DNA of 49,239 nt from Verrucomicrobiota bacterium. Its GTDB lineage: Bacteria; Verrucomicrobiota; Verrucomicrobiia; Limisphaerales; JAFGQR01. The stretch lies in the NCBI GenBank assembly GCA_016935555.1, contig JAFGQR010000055.1, forward strand, positions 1 through 49,239. Reading direction: 5' to 3'. Positions 25,013-33,704 of the stretch are shown piece by piece. Made by a program: the position numbers and the translations under genes. The notes below the pieces were generated by a model. It saw nothing but the letters and a program-made list of their open reading frames with translations. It had not been told where the DNA came from and did not search any database. Position 1 is the stretch's first letter. Every line of letters begins with the position of its first letter.

Positions 25013-26929
25013 TCAAGGCGCGGCCTTGAGACACTCGATCAGCGTCACCGAGTTGGGCCCCAGAGTGCAGTCCAATTCGAACCCCTCCTGACCCAGCAGA
25101 CCGCCGCCGGTTTGCGGCAGGCCGGCACTGCGACGATCATGCCACACGTTGCCGTGCGTGGCGTCCACGGTCCAGGATCGCCAGCGGCCGCCCCTCAGGG
25201 CCGCCGGCAGCGCGGCGCATTGGACCCGGACATGGCGGCGCAGCGCGTAACGGTCCCGGAAATTGACCAGCACCGTCGCAAGCCGCCCCCGCCGCGCATC
25301 CCATGCGGCCACCGCCGAAACATCGTCGTCGGTGCCACGGACGGCAATCCAGACGCCGCGCAGGCCGTTGAACATGCGGGCGACGTGGTAGGCGGCCTTG
25401 GGCGTGTTGTCTTGCATCAGCAGGCTGTAATCCCCCCGGAAATTCATGTCGCCCTGTTTCACATAGAAGAAGCAGGGACGATCAATGCGGGCGGGGATGA
25501 AGGCGCGGGTGACGGTGTTGGCGCACCACGCGGCGCCAATCTCGTGGTCCTGCGGACGGTCGGCCCACCACGCCTGATTCCACTCCGTGACCATGAACGA
25601 CCGGACACGCGGCTTGAGCGACGGGAAATCGTCGAGATAGGCCCGGAAGGCATCCGCCTCCTGGACGAACACTTCGGGCGGCTGGAAGTACTCGTGCCAG
25701 CTGACAAAATCCAGGGGCAACTTCTCCTCCTGGCACCACAGCATCAACCCCCGCGCAAAGCCCTTCCCGTGAAAACAATGCCCGCGCTCCTCATGCTCCA
25801 TCGGCCCGCTGGCCAACGCCGGCCCGCCAATCGCGGCCTGCGGATCAGCCCGGAGAACGCCGCGCGCCGTGGCGCGATACAGCTTGCAGTAGGCCTCGAA
25901 ACGCCGGACCACCTCCGTGTCCGGCTGCTCCCGCCCCAGCGCCCGGGCATACAGCCGGCGAAATCGCTCGCCGCCCGTGTCCTCAGGCCCCGGCTTCAGC
26001 CAGCCCGTGTTGACCTCGTTCCACACCTCCCAAAACACCACCCGCCGCCCGCGCTCAAGGCACCGCCGCGCGGCCTGAAAACAAAGGTCCTCCCACACGG
26101 CATAGTCTTTGGGCGCGCTTTGCCGCTCGTGGTTCGGCACCGCGTCCAGCGCCTGCGGCATGTAAGACACGGCCAGAATGGGATCGGCGCCTACCGCATG
26201 CATGAAGTCCACCCGCCGGTCCACCTCGCTCCAATCGTAACGCCATCCGCCGCCTTCCCCGCGCTTCAACACCGAGGTGAACACGTTGTCCATCCGAAAC
26301 CACTTGAAGCCGCCCTCCCTCAGAACCCGCGCCGTCCCGGCCTCATAATCCGCCAGCCCGCCGCCCTGGCTCAGCCCGATCAGACCGTCCGGCACAGCCG
26401 CCCCCGGATGGTGCGCGTCGAGCGACAGCACCAGGCGCCCGGAGGCGCGCCGACCGTCGATGAGAACCCACCGGGCTTCGCCGAAGCGGTCGCCTCCCTG
26501 GACCTTGCCATAGACCTGCACCGCGAGCCCCACCCTGGCCCCGGGCTCCGCCCGGTCGGCCACCACCACCAGCGCGGGATGATCGTTGTCGAACCGCGCC
26601 TCCAGCCGCCCCTCCACGAACACCTCGCCGCCGTCGCCGCAGTTCAAACGCAACCCCACAGCCTGCCCGGCCACGGGACGGTCCTCGATGACGGCGGGCA
26701 CCTCCAGATCCCCCAGAAGCCAGCGGAACTTCGTGTCGTTCGGCCACGAATCCCCAGGTTGAATCGGCGTGCCGCCGCCCGCCTCGGCGGGCGGGCGCGT
26801 TTGGCGCTGGTCGCTGGCGGGCAGCACGCGCCAGCCAGCGCGCGCCGCCGGGCCCAGCGCCATGGCCAGCAGGAGGCATGCAAGGGACCGGCCGGGCCGG
26901 CGGGACAAAGAAGGGCGTGCGGTGCTCAT
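25013..26929 (-). CDS. Exported GH39-like glycoside hydrolase (clan GH-A)
   Basis: A 638-residue exported protein. A signal peptide (LACLLLAMALGPAARA) is followed by a beta-rich module of about 150 residues, then a (beta/alpha)8 domain. The strand-4 motif is WEVWNEVN, with E305 as likely acid/base. The strand-7 motif is FMVTEWNQAWW, with E449 as likely nucleophile. Spacing and flanking sequence (FKWFRMDNVFTSV, DFVSWHEYF) resemble family GH39 (beta-xylosidases and relatives). The substrate is not determined by sequence; a plant or algal polysaccharide is plausible. Start is the ATG at 26929, divergent from the small HTH-like gene. Confidence 0.8.
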   Translation of the reverse strand: MSTARPSLSRRPGRSLACLLLAMALGPAARAGWRVLPASDQRQTRPPAEAGGGTPIQPGDSWPNDTKFRWLLGDLEVPAVIEDRPVAGQAVGLRLNCGDGGEVFVEGRLEARFDNDHPALVVVADRAEPGARVGLAVQVYGKVQGGDRFGEARWVLIDGRRASGRLVLSLDAHHPGAAVPDGLIGLSQGGGLADYEAGTARVLREGGFKWFRMDNVFTSVLKRGEGGGWRYDWSEVDRRVDFMHAVGADPILAVSYMPQALDAVPNHERQSAPKDYAVWEDLCFQAARRCLERGRRVVFWEVWNEVNTGWLKPGPEDTGGERFRRLYARALGREQPDTEVVRRFEAYCKLYRATARGVLRADPQAAIGGPALASGPMEHEERGHCFHGKGFARGLMLWCQEEKLPLDFVSWHEYFQPPEVFVQEADAFRAYLDDFPSLKPRVRSFMVTEWNQAWWADRPQDHEIGAAWCANTVTRAFIPARIDRPCFFYVKQGDMNFRGDYSLLMQDNTPKAAYHVARMFNGLRGVWIAVRGTDDDVSAVAAWDARRGRLATVLVNFRDRYALRRHVRVQCAALPAALRGGRWRSWTVDATHGNVWHDRRSAGLPQTGGGLLGQEGFELDCTLGPNSVTLIECLKAAP

Positions 26930-27016
26930 GATGTGCGCGCTCACCCAACCACAAACGCACTCGCCGGCGCAAGATTTCAGTTGAATTGTCCCAGCCAATC
27001 GGCCCGAATACCCGCC

Positions 27017-27565
27017 ATGAACCTGACCGACGACCAAAAGCAAACCGTCGCGGGCTGGCTGGCCGAGGGTTTGAAACTCTCCGAGATCCAATCGCGCCTC
27101 GAGTCCGCCTTCGGCTTGCGCCTGACCTACCTCGAGGTCCGCATGCTGATGGCCGATCTGAGTCTCATGCCCAAGGACATCCCACCCCCCCAGCCGCCTC
27201 ATGCCGCCTCCCATAGCCCCCTCGCCCCGCCGGACCGCCCGCCCGCCCCCCTGGGACCGGCTCCCGACGGCCGGAAGCCCCAGGCCGGGCCGGCGGCGGA
27301 GGACTGGGCCGATGAGGCGGACGAGGCGGCGCCGGCAGGCGGGCTGTCGGGCAATGTGGTGGTGAGCATGGACCAGCTCGCACGGCCGGGCGCGCTTGTC
27401 AGCGGCAAGGTCACGTTCAGCGATGGCCAATCGGCCCAGTGGTATCTGGACCAAATGGGCCGCCTCGGCCTGATCCCGGCGCAACAGGGCTATCGCCCCT
27501 CACCGGCCGACCTGCAGGAATTCCAAATGGCCCTCGACGTCGAACTGCGCCGGATGGGCATGTGA
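27017..27565 (+). CDS. Conserved hypothetical protein with N-terminal helix-turn-helix-like segment
   Basis: A 182-residue probably cytoplasmic protein. The first 50 residues (DDQKQTVAGWLAEGLKLSEIQSRLESAFGLRLTYLEVRMLMADL) look like a small helix-turn-helix. A disordered Pro/Ala/Asp linker (60-105) separates it from a C-terminal domain (VVVSMDQLARPGALVSGKVTFSDGQSAQWYLDQMGRLGL). I recognise the pattern as a conserved verrucomicrobial family without an assigned role. The ATG at 27017 begins the conserved region. It is convergent with trpS. Confidence 0.7.
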   Translation: MNLTDDQKQTVAGWLAEGLKLSEIQSRLESAFGLRLTYLEVRMLMADLSLMPKDIPPPQPPHAASHSPLAPPDRPPAPLGPAPDGRKPQAGPAAEDWADEADEAAPAGGLSGNVVVSMDQLARPGALVSGKVTFSDGQSAQWYLDQMGRLGLIPAQQGYRPSPADLQEFQMALDVELRRMGM

Positions 27566-27577
27566 CGGACCGGCGAA

Positions 27578-28543
27578 TCAGTCGAGGCCGCAAGCCAGGC
27601 GGGCGCGCCGCAGCACGACCTGGGCGGTGGCGCGGGCTTTGGCGGCTCCCTCGCGCAACACCTGGTGCACATAGTCCAGGTGGCCCGCCAACTCCGCCCG
27701 CCTCGCGCGCGGACCCGCAAACGAGTTCCAATAGTGCTCGAACAGCGTCTTTTTCAAGTCGCCGTACCCCAGCCCCCCCTCGCGCAGACGCCGCTCGAAC
27801 TCGGCGGCAACTTCGGCGGGAGCAACGAGCTTGAGAAGCTGGAGGGCCAGGTTTTTGTCGGCGTCCGGCTTGGGTTCCTGCGGGGAGCGGCTGTCCATGA
27901 CGATGCTCATGATCTTCTTCCGAAGGGCGGCTTCCTGGCCGAAGATGGGAATGGTGTTGTTGAGGCTCTTGCTCATCTTGTCGCCGTCGACGCCCGGGAC
28001 GACCGCGGTGGCGTCTCGGATTTGGGGTTCGGGCAGGACGAACGTGGTGCCGTAGGCTTCGTTGAATTTGACGGCAATATCGCGCGTGACCTCGACGTGC
28101 TGTTTCTGGTCTTTGCCGACGGGGACGATGTTGGAATCGTAGATGAGAATGTCGGCGGCCATGAGGACGGGGTAGGCAAACAGCCCGTGATGGATCGGGA
28201 TGCCTTTGCTGATCTTGTCCTTGTAGCTGTGGCAACGCTCGAGCAACCCCATGGGCGTCAGGCTGGAGAGAATCCAGGTCAGCTCGGTCACCTCCGGCAC
28301 GTCGGACTGCCGGAAAAAAACCGCCCGCTTCGGCTCCAGGCCGCACGCGAGAAAATCCAGCGCCACATCGAGCGTGTTGCGGCGGCGCTCGGCGGCATCG
28401 AAAACGCTCGTCATCGAATGGTAATCGGCGATGAAAAGATAGGCCTCGCCGTGCGCCTGCAGCTCGAGCGCCGGCTTCATCATGCCGAAGTAGTTCCCCA
28501 AATGCAGCGACCCCGAGGGTTGTATGCCTGACAAGATTCGCAT
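27578..28543 (-). CDS. trpS: Tryptophanyl-tRNA synthetase
   Basis: A 321-residue class I aminoacyl-tRNA synthetase that charges tRNA-Trp. The ATP-binding HIGH-type motif is HLGNY in SGIQPSGSLHLGNYFG near the N-terminus, and the KMSKS loop is present exactly as KMSKS in VDGDKMSKSLNNTI. PVLMAADILIYDSNIVPVGKDQKQHVE is also typical. Length is normal. Start is the ATG at 28543, only seven bases after a good -10 box, which suggests a leaderless message. Confidence 0.95.
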   Translation of the reverse strand: MRILSGIQPSGSLHLGNYFGMMKPALELQAHGEAYLFIADYHSMTSVFDAAERRRNTLDVALDFLACGLEPKRAVFFRQSDVPEVTELTWILSSLTPMGLLERCHSYKDKISKGIPIHHGLFAYPVLMAADILIYDSNIVPVGKDQKQHVEVTRDIAVKFNEAYGTTFVLPEPQIRDATAVVPGVDGDKMSKSLNNTIPIFGQEAALRKKIMSIVMDSRSPQEPKPDADKNLALQLLKLVAPAEVAAEFERRLREGGLGYGDLKKTLFEHYWNSFAGPRARRAELAGHLDYVHQVLREGAAKARATAQVVLRRARLACGLD

Positions 28544-28550
28544 CCGGCGG

Positions 28551-28578
28551 AGCGTAGCAGAGCCGCCGCCGCGTTCAA
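28551..28578 (-). promoter_or_regulatory. trpS promoter, probably leaderless
   Basis: On the minus strand, TTGAAC (28578-28573) and TACGCT (28556-28551) are spaced by 16 bases. The -10 box ends seven bases before the start codon, so transcription should begin at or next to the ATG. Confidence 0.55.
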
Positions 28579-28643
28579 GAGCGGAGGCGCGGGCGCGCGC
28601 CGGACGGACCCCGATCCCGGAGACGACATGGCGGGGGCGCTGG

Positions 28644-30029
28644 CTACACCTCGAGCACCGACCGTCCCTTGGGCAGGTCGAAACACGCGATGCCGTCCTC
28701 GCCCCGGCGCAGCCACCGCCCGCTGGCCAGCCCCCCGGCCGGGGTGGCCCGCTCGAGGACGACGGCCGGTTGCGGGCCTGCGGCGAAGCGCGGCGGCGCG
28801 TCGGAGCCGCCGGCGATCCGCACGGTGAACTGGGGACAGGCAAACGGCGCGTGGAACGTGATGCGCCGGCCGGCGCGTTCGATCCGGGTGAGTTCCCTCG
28901 CGGCCCAATAGCGGGCGATCTCGCTGAGCTTCATCCATACCAGGTCATCGAACCGCGCGTGCAGGCGGCGGACGACCTCCTGGAAGATCTTGAAGCCGAC
29001 CTCCTGCCCGTTCCAGTAGATGCCCGTCCAGTGGCAGACCATGACCGCGGGCTCGCCTCGCCGGATGACGTCCACCATGCGCCCGGCCTGCAGGTCGGCG
29101 GTGATGAACTTGTCCGCGCCGCCAGGCTCCGAGCAATCCCAGCCGCCGGTCCAGTCGCCGGTGCACCCGAGGATGCTGACGACGCACTGGGGATCGGGCC
29201 CGTCGAGGCCGCGGGCCAGTTGCACGAGGGGCGCAACGCTGCGTTCGCCGGCGTCATGGAGATCGCGGAAGTAATGAGGCACCTCGGCGCCGAACTCGCT
29301 GCGGAGCGATTCCAGGGTGGCCTGCGCAAGCTGAGGGCGCGCCCGGTTGCCATACCCCCCGGGCGTGGTGACCCCCTCGCAGGCCAGCCCGGCATTCTTC
29401 AGAATCCGCAGCGCGTACACCTGGTAATCCGCGATCTCGTCCACGGATTTCCCGGTCGTCCAGTCCCAGTTCTCCATGAACCGGAGCGACGTGTCCGGGT
29501 AAGGGTGGCCGGTGCGGGTGTCAATGACGCGGGTGTGGGTCACCATTTCCGGATGAATGTCCCAGTGGGGCATCATCAGCGCCCGCACCAGGCCGAGACT
29601 CTCCCGAAGCTCGCGCTCCGTCCAGCCCGGCAGGAGACGGTCGACCCGCCCGACGCACGCGGGGTAGGGGACCACGCTGTACTTGCCCTTGACACCCCGG
29701 GCGGCGCACCACTCGCCAAACTTGCGCACGAACGCGTCCGGAATTTCCGCCGGCCACTCCCGCCACGGCTTGTGATACGCCGCGTTCCGGCCGGCGAAGG
29801 CCAGGTCGAACTGCGGCATCGCAAACCGGTTCAGATTCACCAGGCAGGTCGAGTCGTCAATGATCAGACTCACCGGCACGCGATCCCGCGGATTCATCAC
29901 CGCCACCCCCGCCCCGCGCGCCGGGCGCTCGCCCGCAACCTGCGCCCGCGCGCCGGGCGCGGCCAGGCCGGCGCCGGCCAGGGTGGCGACAGCGTTGCGG
30001 AGAAAACGGCGGCGGGACTGGCGGTTCAT
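28644..30029 (-). CDS. Tat-exported protein with polysaccharide-deacetylase-like N-terminus
   Basis: A 461-residue exported protein with a Tat signal (MNRQSRRRFLRNAVATLAGAGLAAPGARA). The mature part begins VPVSLIIDDSTCLVNLNRFAMPQFD. The DD pair is reminiscent of the metal-binding aspartates of NodB-type deacetylases. Later, HWDIHPEMVTHTRVIDT, GVTTPGGYGN and VMVCHWTGIYWNG suggest a TIM-barrel-like metal enzyme. I cannot match all deacetylase motifs, so activity is open. The C-terminal 80 residues form a beta-rich module. Start is the ATG at 30029 (double-arginine motif RRRFLR directly follows); an ATG 13 codons upstream is less likely. Confidence 0.7.
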   Translation of the reverse strand: MNRQSRRRFLRNAVATLAGAGLAAPGARAQVAGERPARGAGVAVMNPRDRVPVSLIIDDSTCLVNLNRFAMPQFDLAFAGRNAAYHKPWREWPAEIPDAFVRKFGEWCAARGVKGKYSVVPYPACVGRVDRLLPGWTERELRESLGLVRALMMPHWDIHPEMVTHTRVIDTRTGHPYPDTSLRFMENWDWTTGKSVDEIADYQVYALRILKNAGLACEGVTTPGGYGNRARPQLAQATLESLRSEFGAEVPHYFRDLHDAGERSVAPLVQLARGLDGPDPQCVVSILGCTGDWTGGWDCSEPGGADKFITADLQAGRMVDVIRRGEPAVMVCHWTGIYWNGQEVGFKIFQEVVRRLHARFDDLVWMKLSEIARYWAARELTRIERAGRRITFHAPFACPQFTVRIAGGSDAPPRFAAGPQPAVVLERATPAGGLASGRWLRRGEDGIACFDLPKGRSVLEV

Positions 30030-30036
30030 GCCGCGC

Positions 30037-30042
30037 AGCTTA
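30037..30042 (-). promoter_or_regulatory. -10-like box 7 nt before a start codon
   Basis: TAAGCT on the minus strand ends seven bases before the ATG at 30029. There is no good -35 box at 16-17 bases. It is listed because the same arrangement recurs in this window. Confidence 0.35.
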
Positions 30043-30098
30043 AGCCGCGGACGGACACGAGCCAGCAAAAAAGAAACCGCAACGAGGAAACCGCGCCC

Positions 30099-30431
30099 TC
30101 AGGACCACACGAAACGCCTGGAGGCGCGCCCGACCGAAAGAAGCGCCCCGCGGGAACGCGGCCGGCGCCTCGAGGGCCGCGGGGCGGACTTGACGAAGTG
30201 GACGGCGTGGGCGGGGCTGGAGTTGTACCGGGTGGACCACCGGTTTTCAATGCGCGCGTTGGCGCGGTGCCGAATTAACTGCGGATAGTCCTGCTCCTGC
30301 CACGTCACCGCCCCCTCCAAATCGTCGAACACAAAAAGACAACTCCGCGCCTCCTCGTGCGCGTCGCCGGCCGCGGCGACATCGCGCGGGCCGTCATCCC
30401 GATAATGCACAAAATACTGTGGTTTCTTCAT
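30099..30431 (-). CDS. Small hypothetical protein
   Basis: A 110-residue protein of unknown function, probably cytoplasmic. The first 65 residues look like a real folded domain (MKKPQYFVHYRDDGPRDVAA ... CLFVFDDLEGAVTWQEQDYP). The C-terminal 40 residues are arginine- and proline-rich. No signal peptide or membrane segment is present. The ATG at 30431 was chosen over one 18 bases upstream because MKKPQYF looks like a natural start. It is flanked by same-strand genes but separated by 60-200 bases. Confidence 0.5.
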   Translation of the reverse strand: MKKPQYFVHYRDDGPRDVAAAGDAHEEARSCLFVFDDLEGAVTWQEQDYPQLIRHRANARIENRWSTRYNSSPAHAVHFVKSAPRPSRRRPRSRGALLSVGRASRRFVWS

Positions 30432-30641
30432 AGGTGGCTTGCACACGGGGCATCCGGCATGATCGCCCCGGCTCGCACCGGGCAGTTCTTGCCGCCCGGG
30501 CCGGGCCCTGCCGCCGCACCATCATCCATGCCCCCGTCACAAACACCGCCGCACCGCCCAAGTTGCGATGGCCAGACCGGCAGCCCGACTGTCAAGTCCT
30601 TGGATGCCCAAGAGCCCGTTCGTGTTCAAATATCCTGTGCC

Positions 30642-31412
30642 CTACTCGAACGGGAACCCCTCGCGCGCCCCCCGTTCCACCTCCGCTTCATCCGCAAACC
30701 GGACCTTCACGACATACTCCCTGCCGTCCGTAAAACTGTGCATCAGCCACCTCTCCACAAACGCCGCCGTCTGCACCCTGCAGGTTTCGCGGACGAGCGG
30801 CAGGTTGTCGCGCGCGCGCAGCACGACCAGCGCGCTGATCGTGCGCTTGAGGTTCTCCAGCACGCCGTCCGTTTTCAGGAACCCCCGCTTCACCTCGTAG
30901 GCAATCGCCGAGACGTCCACGGCGGGCTTGTTGAAGCGGATGCGCGGGGCGTGGACGGACACCACCTGGTTCTCGAGGACAAACCGCCACTCCCCGTCCA
31001 GGTCAAGGTAATACGTGTAGTGCACCGGCGCCCGGGCTTCCACCACCACGTCCGGCAGCGGAATCGTGCCGAACCCCGTCAGGGGCGCTTCCTGGCGGGT
31101 GAATACCTCCATCTGACTGAGCGTGGCCACCTGCAAACGCAGATGATTCGTCAGCGTCGTCGCGTAGCTGAAAAACGCGTTGCTCACGACGCCCCGCTGG
31201 AACGCGCCGGCAACCGTCGACAGCGTGGCTCCCGCCTGGCGGATGATCCGCTCGGGAGTTTCAACGCACGCCTTGAACGCATACACCGCGGCGGCGACCA
31301 GCATCCCAATCACGCCCACCCACAAGATCGTCCGGGCCCACGGGGAACGAACCGACGCCCGCCCCTGCGGCGGCTCCGGCCCCTGCGGCATCAAATCCAA
31401 CCGCTCTGACAT
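30642..31412 (-). CDS. Membrane-anchored hypothetical protein (DUF4230-like)
   Basis: A 256-residue protein with a short basic N-terminus, one transmembrane helix (TILWVGVIGMLVAAAVYAF) and a large extracytoplasmic domain. The domain reads THLRLQVATLSQMEVFTRQE, then YYLDLDGEWRFVLENQVVSVHAPRIRFNKPAVDVS. This resembles DUF4230 proteins, where an anchored beta-rich domain is predicted, but the match is weak. A cysteine-poor, Arg/Glu-rich tail follows. Function unknown. The ATG at 31412 places the helix correctly. Confidence 0.6.
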   Translation of the reverse strand: MSERLDLMPQGPEPPQGRASVRSPWARTILWVGVIGMLVAAAVYAFKACVETPERIIRQAGATLSTVAGAFQRGVVSNAFFSYATTLTNHLRLQVATLSQMEVFTRQEAPLTGFGTIPLPDVVVEARAPVHYTYYLDLDGEWRFVLENQVVSVHAPRIRFNKPAVDVSAIAYEVKRGFLKTDGVLENLKRTISALVVLRARDNLPLVRETCRVQTAAFVERWLMHSFTDGREYVVKVRFADEAEVERGAREGFPFE

Positions 31413-31419
31413 GCCCCCC

Positions 31420-31425
31420 ATCTTA
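31420..31425 (-). promoter_or_regulatory. -10-like box 7 nt before a start codon
   Basis: TAAGAT on the minus strand ends seven bases before the ATG at 31412. No convincing -35 box was found. It is part of the recurring leaderless-type arrangement. Confidence 0.35.
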
Positions 31426-31538
31426 GCCCGCCCCTCGTCCATGGCGATGCCAAACCCGCAAAATTCCGTCGTCCCCGGACAACGGCCTGACGAGCGCGTC
31501 AAGAAACGCCCGGGCTTTCCATGACCGGCGCCGCCTGT

Positions 31539-31544
31539 TACGCT
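31539..31544 (+). promoter_or_regulatory. -10-like box 8 nt before a start codon
   Basis: TACGCT, the same hexamer as at trpS and at 48264, ends eight bases before the ATG at 31553. The -35 region is weak. Confidence 0.35.
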
Positions 31545-31552
31545 GCGGCGCG

Positions 31553-33007
31553 ATGAACATGCCCTGCCCCCGCATCGAGCCGGCCGCGTGGCGCGCCGGC
31601 CTGCTGGCCGCCCTGGCCGCCGGCGCCTTGTGCTCCTCCTCCTCCTCCGCCGAACCCACGCCGCCCGCAGCGTTTTATGTTCCCGAAAACCCGCACTATA
31701 CCATCGTGGACTCGGTCCGGGACTCGCTGCGGTTCACGCTGACCAGGACGCTGAAGGCGGATGACCGGGGCCGCCTCGTTTCGATCTCGAGCTTTGTGAA
31801 TCCCGAAGGGGAGGTGATGGGGTGGCACGACTTCGGGAATCTCGAAGGCCCCGGCTGGGCGGCGAACGCGGTGGGAGGCGCCTGGGAGATCCACCGGTGG
31901 GGCGCGTTGATGCGCGACGCGGCCCGGCAGTCCAACGCCCTGGCCATCCTCGACCATGTGCTCGAAGGCGGTTTTCTCGACGAGGAAACCGGGTTCATCC
32001 GCGGCTACCGTGAAACCACCACGGGCCGCTTCTGTTTGAACTACAAGCACCGTTCGGATTGGTTCTGCCCCGGTTCGATGGCCAAGGTGGCGTTTCAACT
32101 GCTCGGCTTCGCCCGCGACCTCGGCGACACCCCCCGCGCGGCCCGCCTCCGCACCCAGGCGGTCCGATGCGCCGCCTGGATCGCCCGGCACGTCGACGCG
32201 GTGCCCAACGGCTGGTTCCCACGCCGCACCCTGCCGGACGGCAAGGTCTGCCGCAGATCGCCGGAGGGCGGCAACGACGCGTTTTGGCAGACGTCGGCCG
32301 ACGGGCTGTTCATCGTGCAACTGCAGGCGGCGCTGACCGACCAGGGCCTCGCCGACTACCGCGACGCCCTCCGGCGCAAAACCGCCGTCTTCATGCGCGC
32401 CGGCGGCATCTTCGGAAGCATCAACCACGACACCTACGACCCCCGCGAAAACGTCGCCTACTCGGTCGCCTTCCGCACCCTGCTGCTCGCGGCACGGGTC
32501 CTCCACGACCCGGCCCTCAGAACCTTCGCCTACGACACCTGCCTCGCCGGACTCGACCGGTTCAAAATGTGCGAGGACCGCAACGGCGTCGCCACGCGGG
32601 GCCTCCTCTACATGGAGGATTCCTGGGACACCTCCTACCTGTGGGAAAACGCCGAAGCCGCCCTCGCCTGTTTCGAGGCCGCCGCCGACACCCGCCCGCA
32701 CGACCGCGCCCGGAGCCGCGTGTTCGAGCGGGACGGCCTGACCATCCTGCGCGCGGCCGCCAAGCACCACCATGGACCCCACGGATTCCTGACCGAGGGC
32801 GTGGACTGGAACAATCACGTCGGCCAACAACACCACATCCGCCAGGCAAAATACGGGGACATCCAATACACCGAGCCCTTCCTGAACAACCAGCACATCG
32901 CCGAACCCACGCTCTTCTACCTGCAGCATCTCGCCCTCCGCTCCACCCGCAACGGCCAGACCCAATGGCACGACCTCGAAGGCAACCGCCTGCTCACCCT
33001 GCCCTAG
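31553..33007 (+). CDS. Exported six-hairpin-type glycosidase-like protein
   Basis: A 484-residue exported protein. A signal segment (GLLAALAAGALCSSSSSA) precedes a helical domain with repeated aromatic/acidic motifs typical of (alpha/alpha)6 barrels: GAWEIHRWGALMRDAARQ, EGGFLDEETGFIRGY, NAYWF-like NDAFWQTSADGLFIVQ, GIFGSINHDTYDPRENVAYSVAF and MEDSWDTSYLWENAEA. The fold suggests a polysaccharide-active enzyme or binding protein, but no catalytic pair can be named. ATG at 31553 or 31559 may be the start. Its 3' end overlaps the next gene. Confidence 0.65.
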   Translation: MNMPCPRIEPAAWRAGLLAALAAGALCSSSSSAEPTPPAAFYVPENPHYTIVDSVRDSLRFTLTRTLKADDRGRLVSISSFVNPEGEVMGWHDFGNLEGPGWAANAVGGAWEIHRWGALMRDAARQSNALAILDHVLEGGFLDEETGFIRGYRETTTGRFCLNYKHRSDWFCPGSMAKVAFQLLGFARDLGDTPRAARLRTQAVRCAAWIARHVDAVPNGWFPRRTLPDGKVCRRSPEGGNDAFWQTSADGLFIVQLQAALTDQGLADYRDALRRKTAVFMRAGGIFGSINHDTYDPRENVAYSVAFRTLLLAARVLHDPALRTFAYDTCLAGLDRFKMCEDRNGVATRGLLYMEDSWDTSYLWENAEAALACFEAAADTRPHDRARSRVFERDGLTILRAAAKHHHGPHGFLTEGVDWNNHVGQQHHIRQAKYGDIQYTEPFLNNQHIAEPTLFYLQHLALRSTRNGQTQWHDLEGNRLLTLP

Positions 33008-33633
33008 CAGCCTGCCCCGCCATCCCCCTCCCCCAGGCCTTCTACGCGCGCTCGGCGGCAGCGGTGGCCCCGGCGCTGTTGGGACACTACCTGGTGCGCC
33101 GGACACCGGAGGGCCTCTGCGGGGGCCCGATTGTGGAAGCGGAAGCCTACTTGGCCGACGATCCGGCATGCCACGCCTTCAAGGGCCAAACCGCACGAAA
33201 CCGCTCCATGTTCGGCCCCCCGGGACACGCCTATGTCTACTTCATCTACGGCAACCACCACTGCGTCAATGCGGTCTGCGGACCCGCCGGCGTGGCCGAG
33301 GCCGTCCTGATCCGGGCCATCGAACCGCTGCTGGCGCCGGACCGGATCCGGCAAAACCGGGCCGGCGCGCGGCCCGACGCCCTCACCAATGGGCCCGGAA
33401 AACTGTGCGCGGCACTGGCCATCGGACGCGCCATCGACGGCGTGGCCCTTTGGGACGCAGCCTCGCCCCTGTGGATCGCCCGGAATCCGCAATGGGCCGC
33501 CTTCCGCCGCCGGCGCGGCCCTCTGGCCGCCGGGCCGCGCATCGGGATTTCGGTGGCGGCAGAGGCGCCGCTGCGCTTCTGGCTGGCGGGAAGCCGCCAC
33601 GTGTCGAAGCGCCCCGCCGCTGCGGCAAGCTGA
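32965..33633 (+). CDS. 3-methyladenine (alkyladenine) DNA glycosylase, AAG/MPG family
   Basis: A 222-residue base-excision repair enzyme that removes alkylated purines. The core is clear: FYARSAAAVAPALLGHYLVRR, then GGPIVEAEAYLADDPACHAFKGQTARNRSMFG (containing the catalytic EAE motif), YVYFIYGNHHCVNAV and LTNGPGKLCAAL. The only in-frame ATG is at 32965, inside the end of the upstream gene, giving a 43-base overlap and 25 extra N-terminal residues. A non-ATG start nearer 33022 is possible. Coupled expression with the upstream gene is likely. Confidence 0.88.
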   Translation: MARPRRQPPAHPALAACPAIPLPQAFYARSAAAVAPALLGHYLVRRTPEGLCGGPIVEAEAYLADDPACHAFKGQTARNRSMFGPPGHAYVYFIYGNHHCVNAVCGPAGVAEAVLIRAIEPLLAPDRIRQNRAGARPDALTNGPGKLCAALAIGRAIDGVALWDAASPLWIARNPQWAAFRRRRGPLAAGPRIGISVAAEAPLRFWLAGSRHVSKRPAAAAS

Positions 33634-33667
33634 CCGCGCCGGCGATCAATCCAGAGTCGATAACGGT

Positions 33668-33696
33668 TTGACTTGGGGGTGTTGAAAATTTAAATT
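33668..33696 (+). promoter_or_regulatory. Promoter of the polyprenyl synthase gene
   Basis: TTGACT (33668-33673) and TAAATT (33691-33696) are spaced by 17 bases in an unusually AT-rich patch. The -10 box ends eight bases before the ATG, implying a leaderless or nearly leaderless transcript. Confidence 0.55.
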
Positions 33697-33704
33697 CCAC
33701 CCAC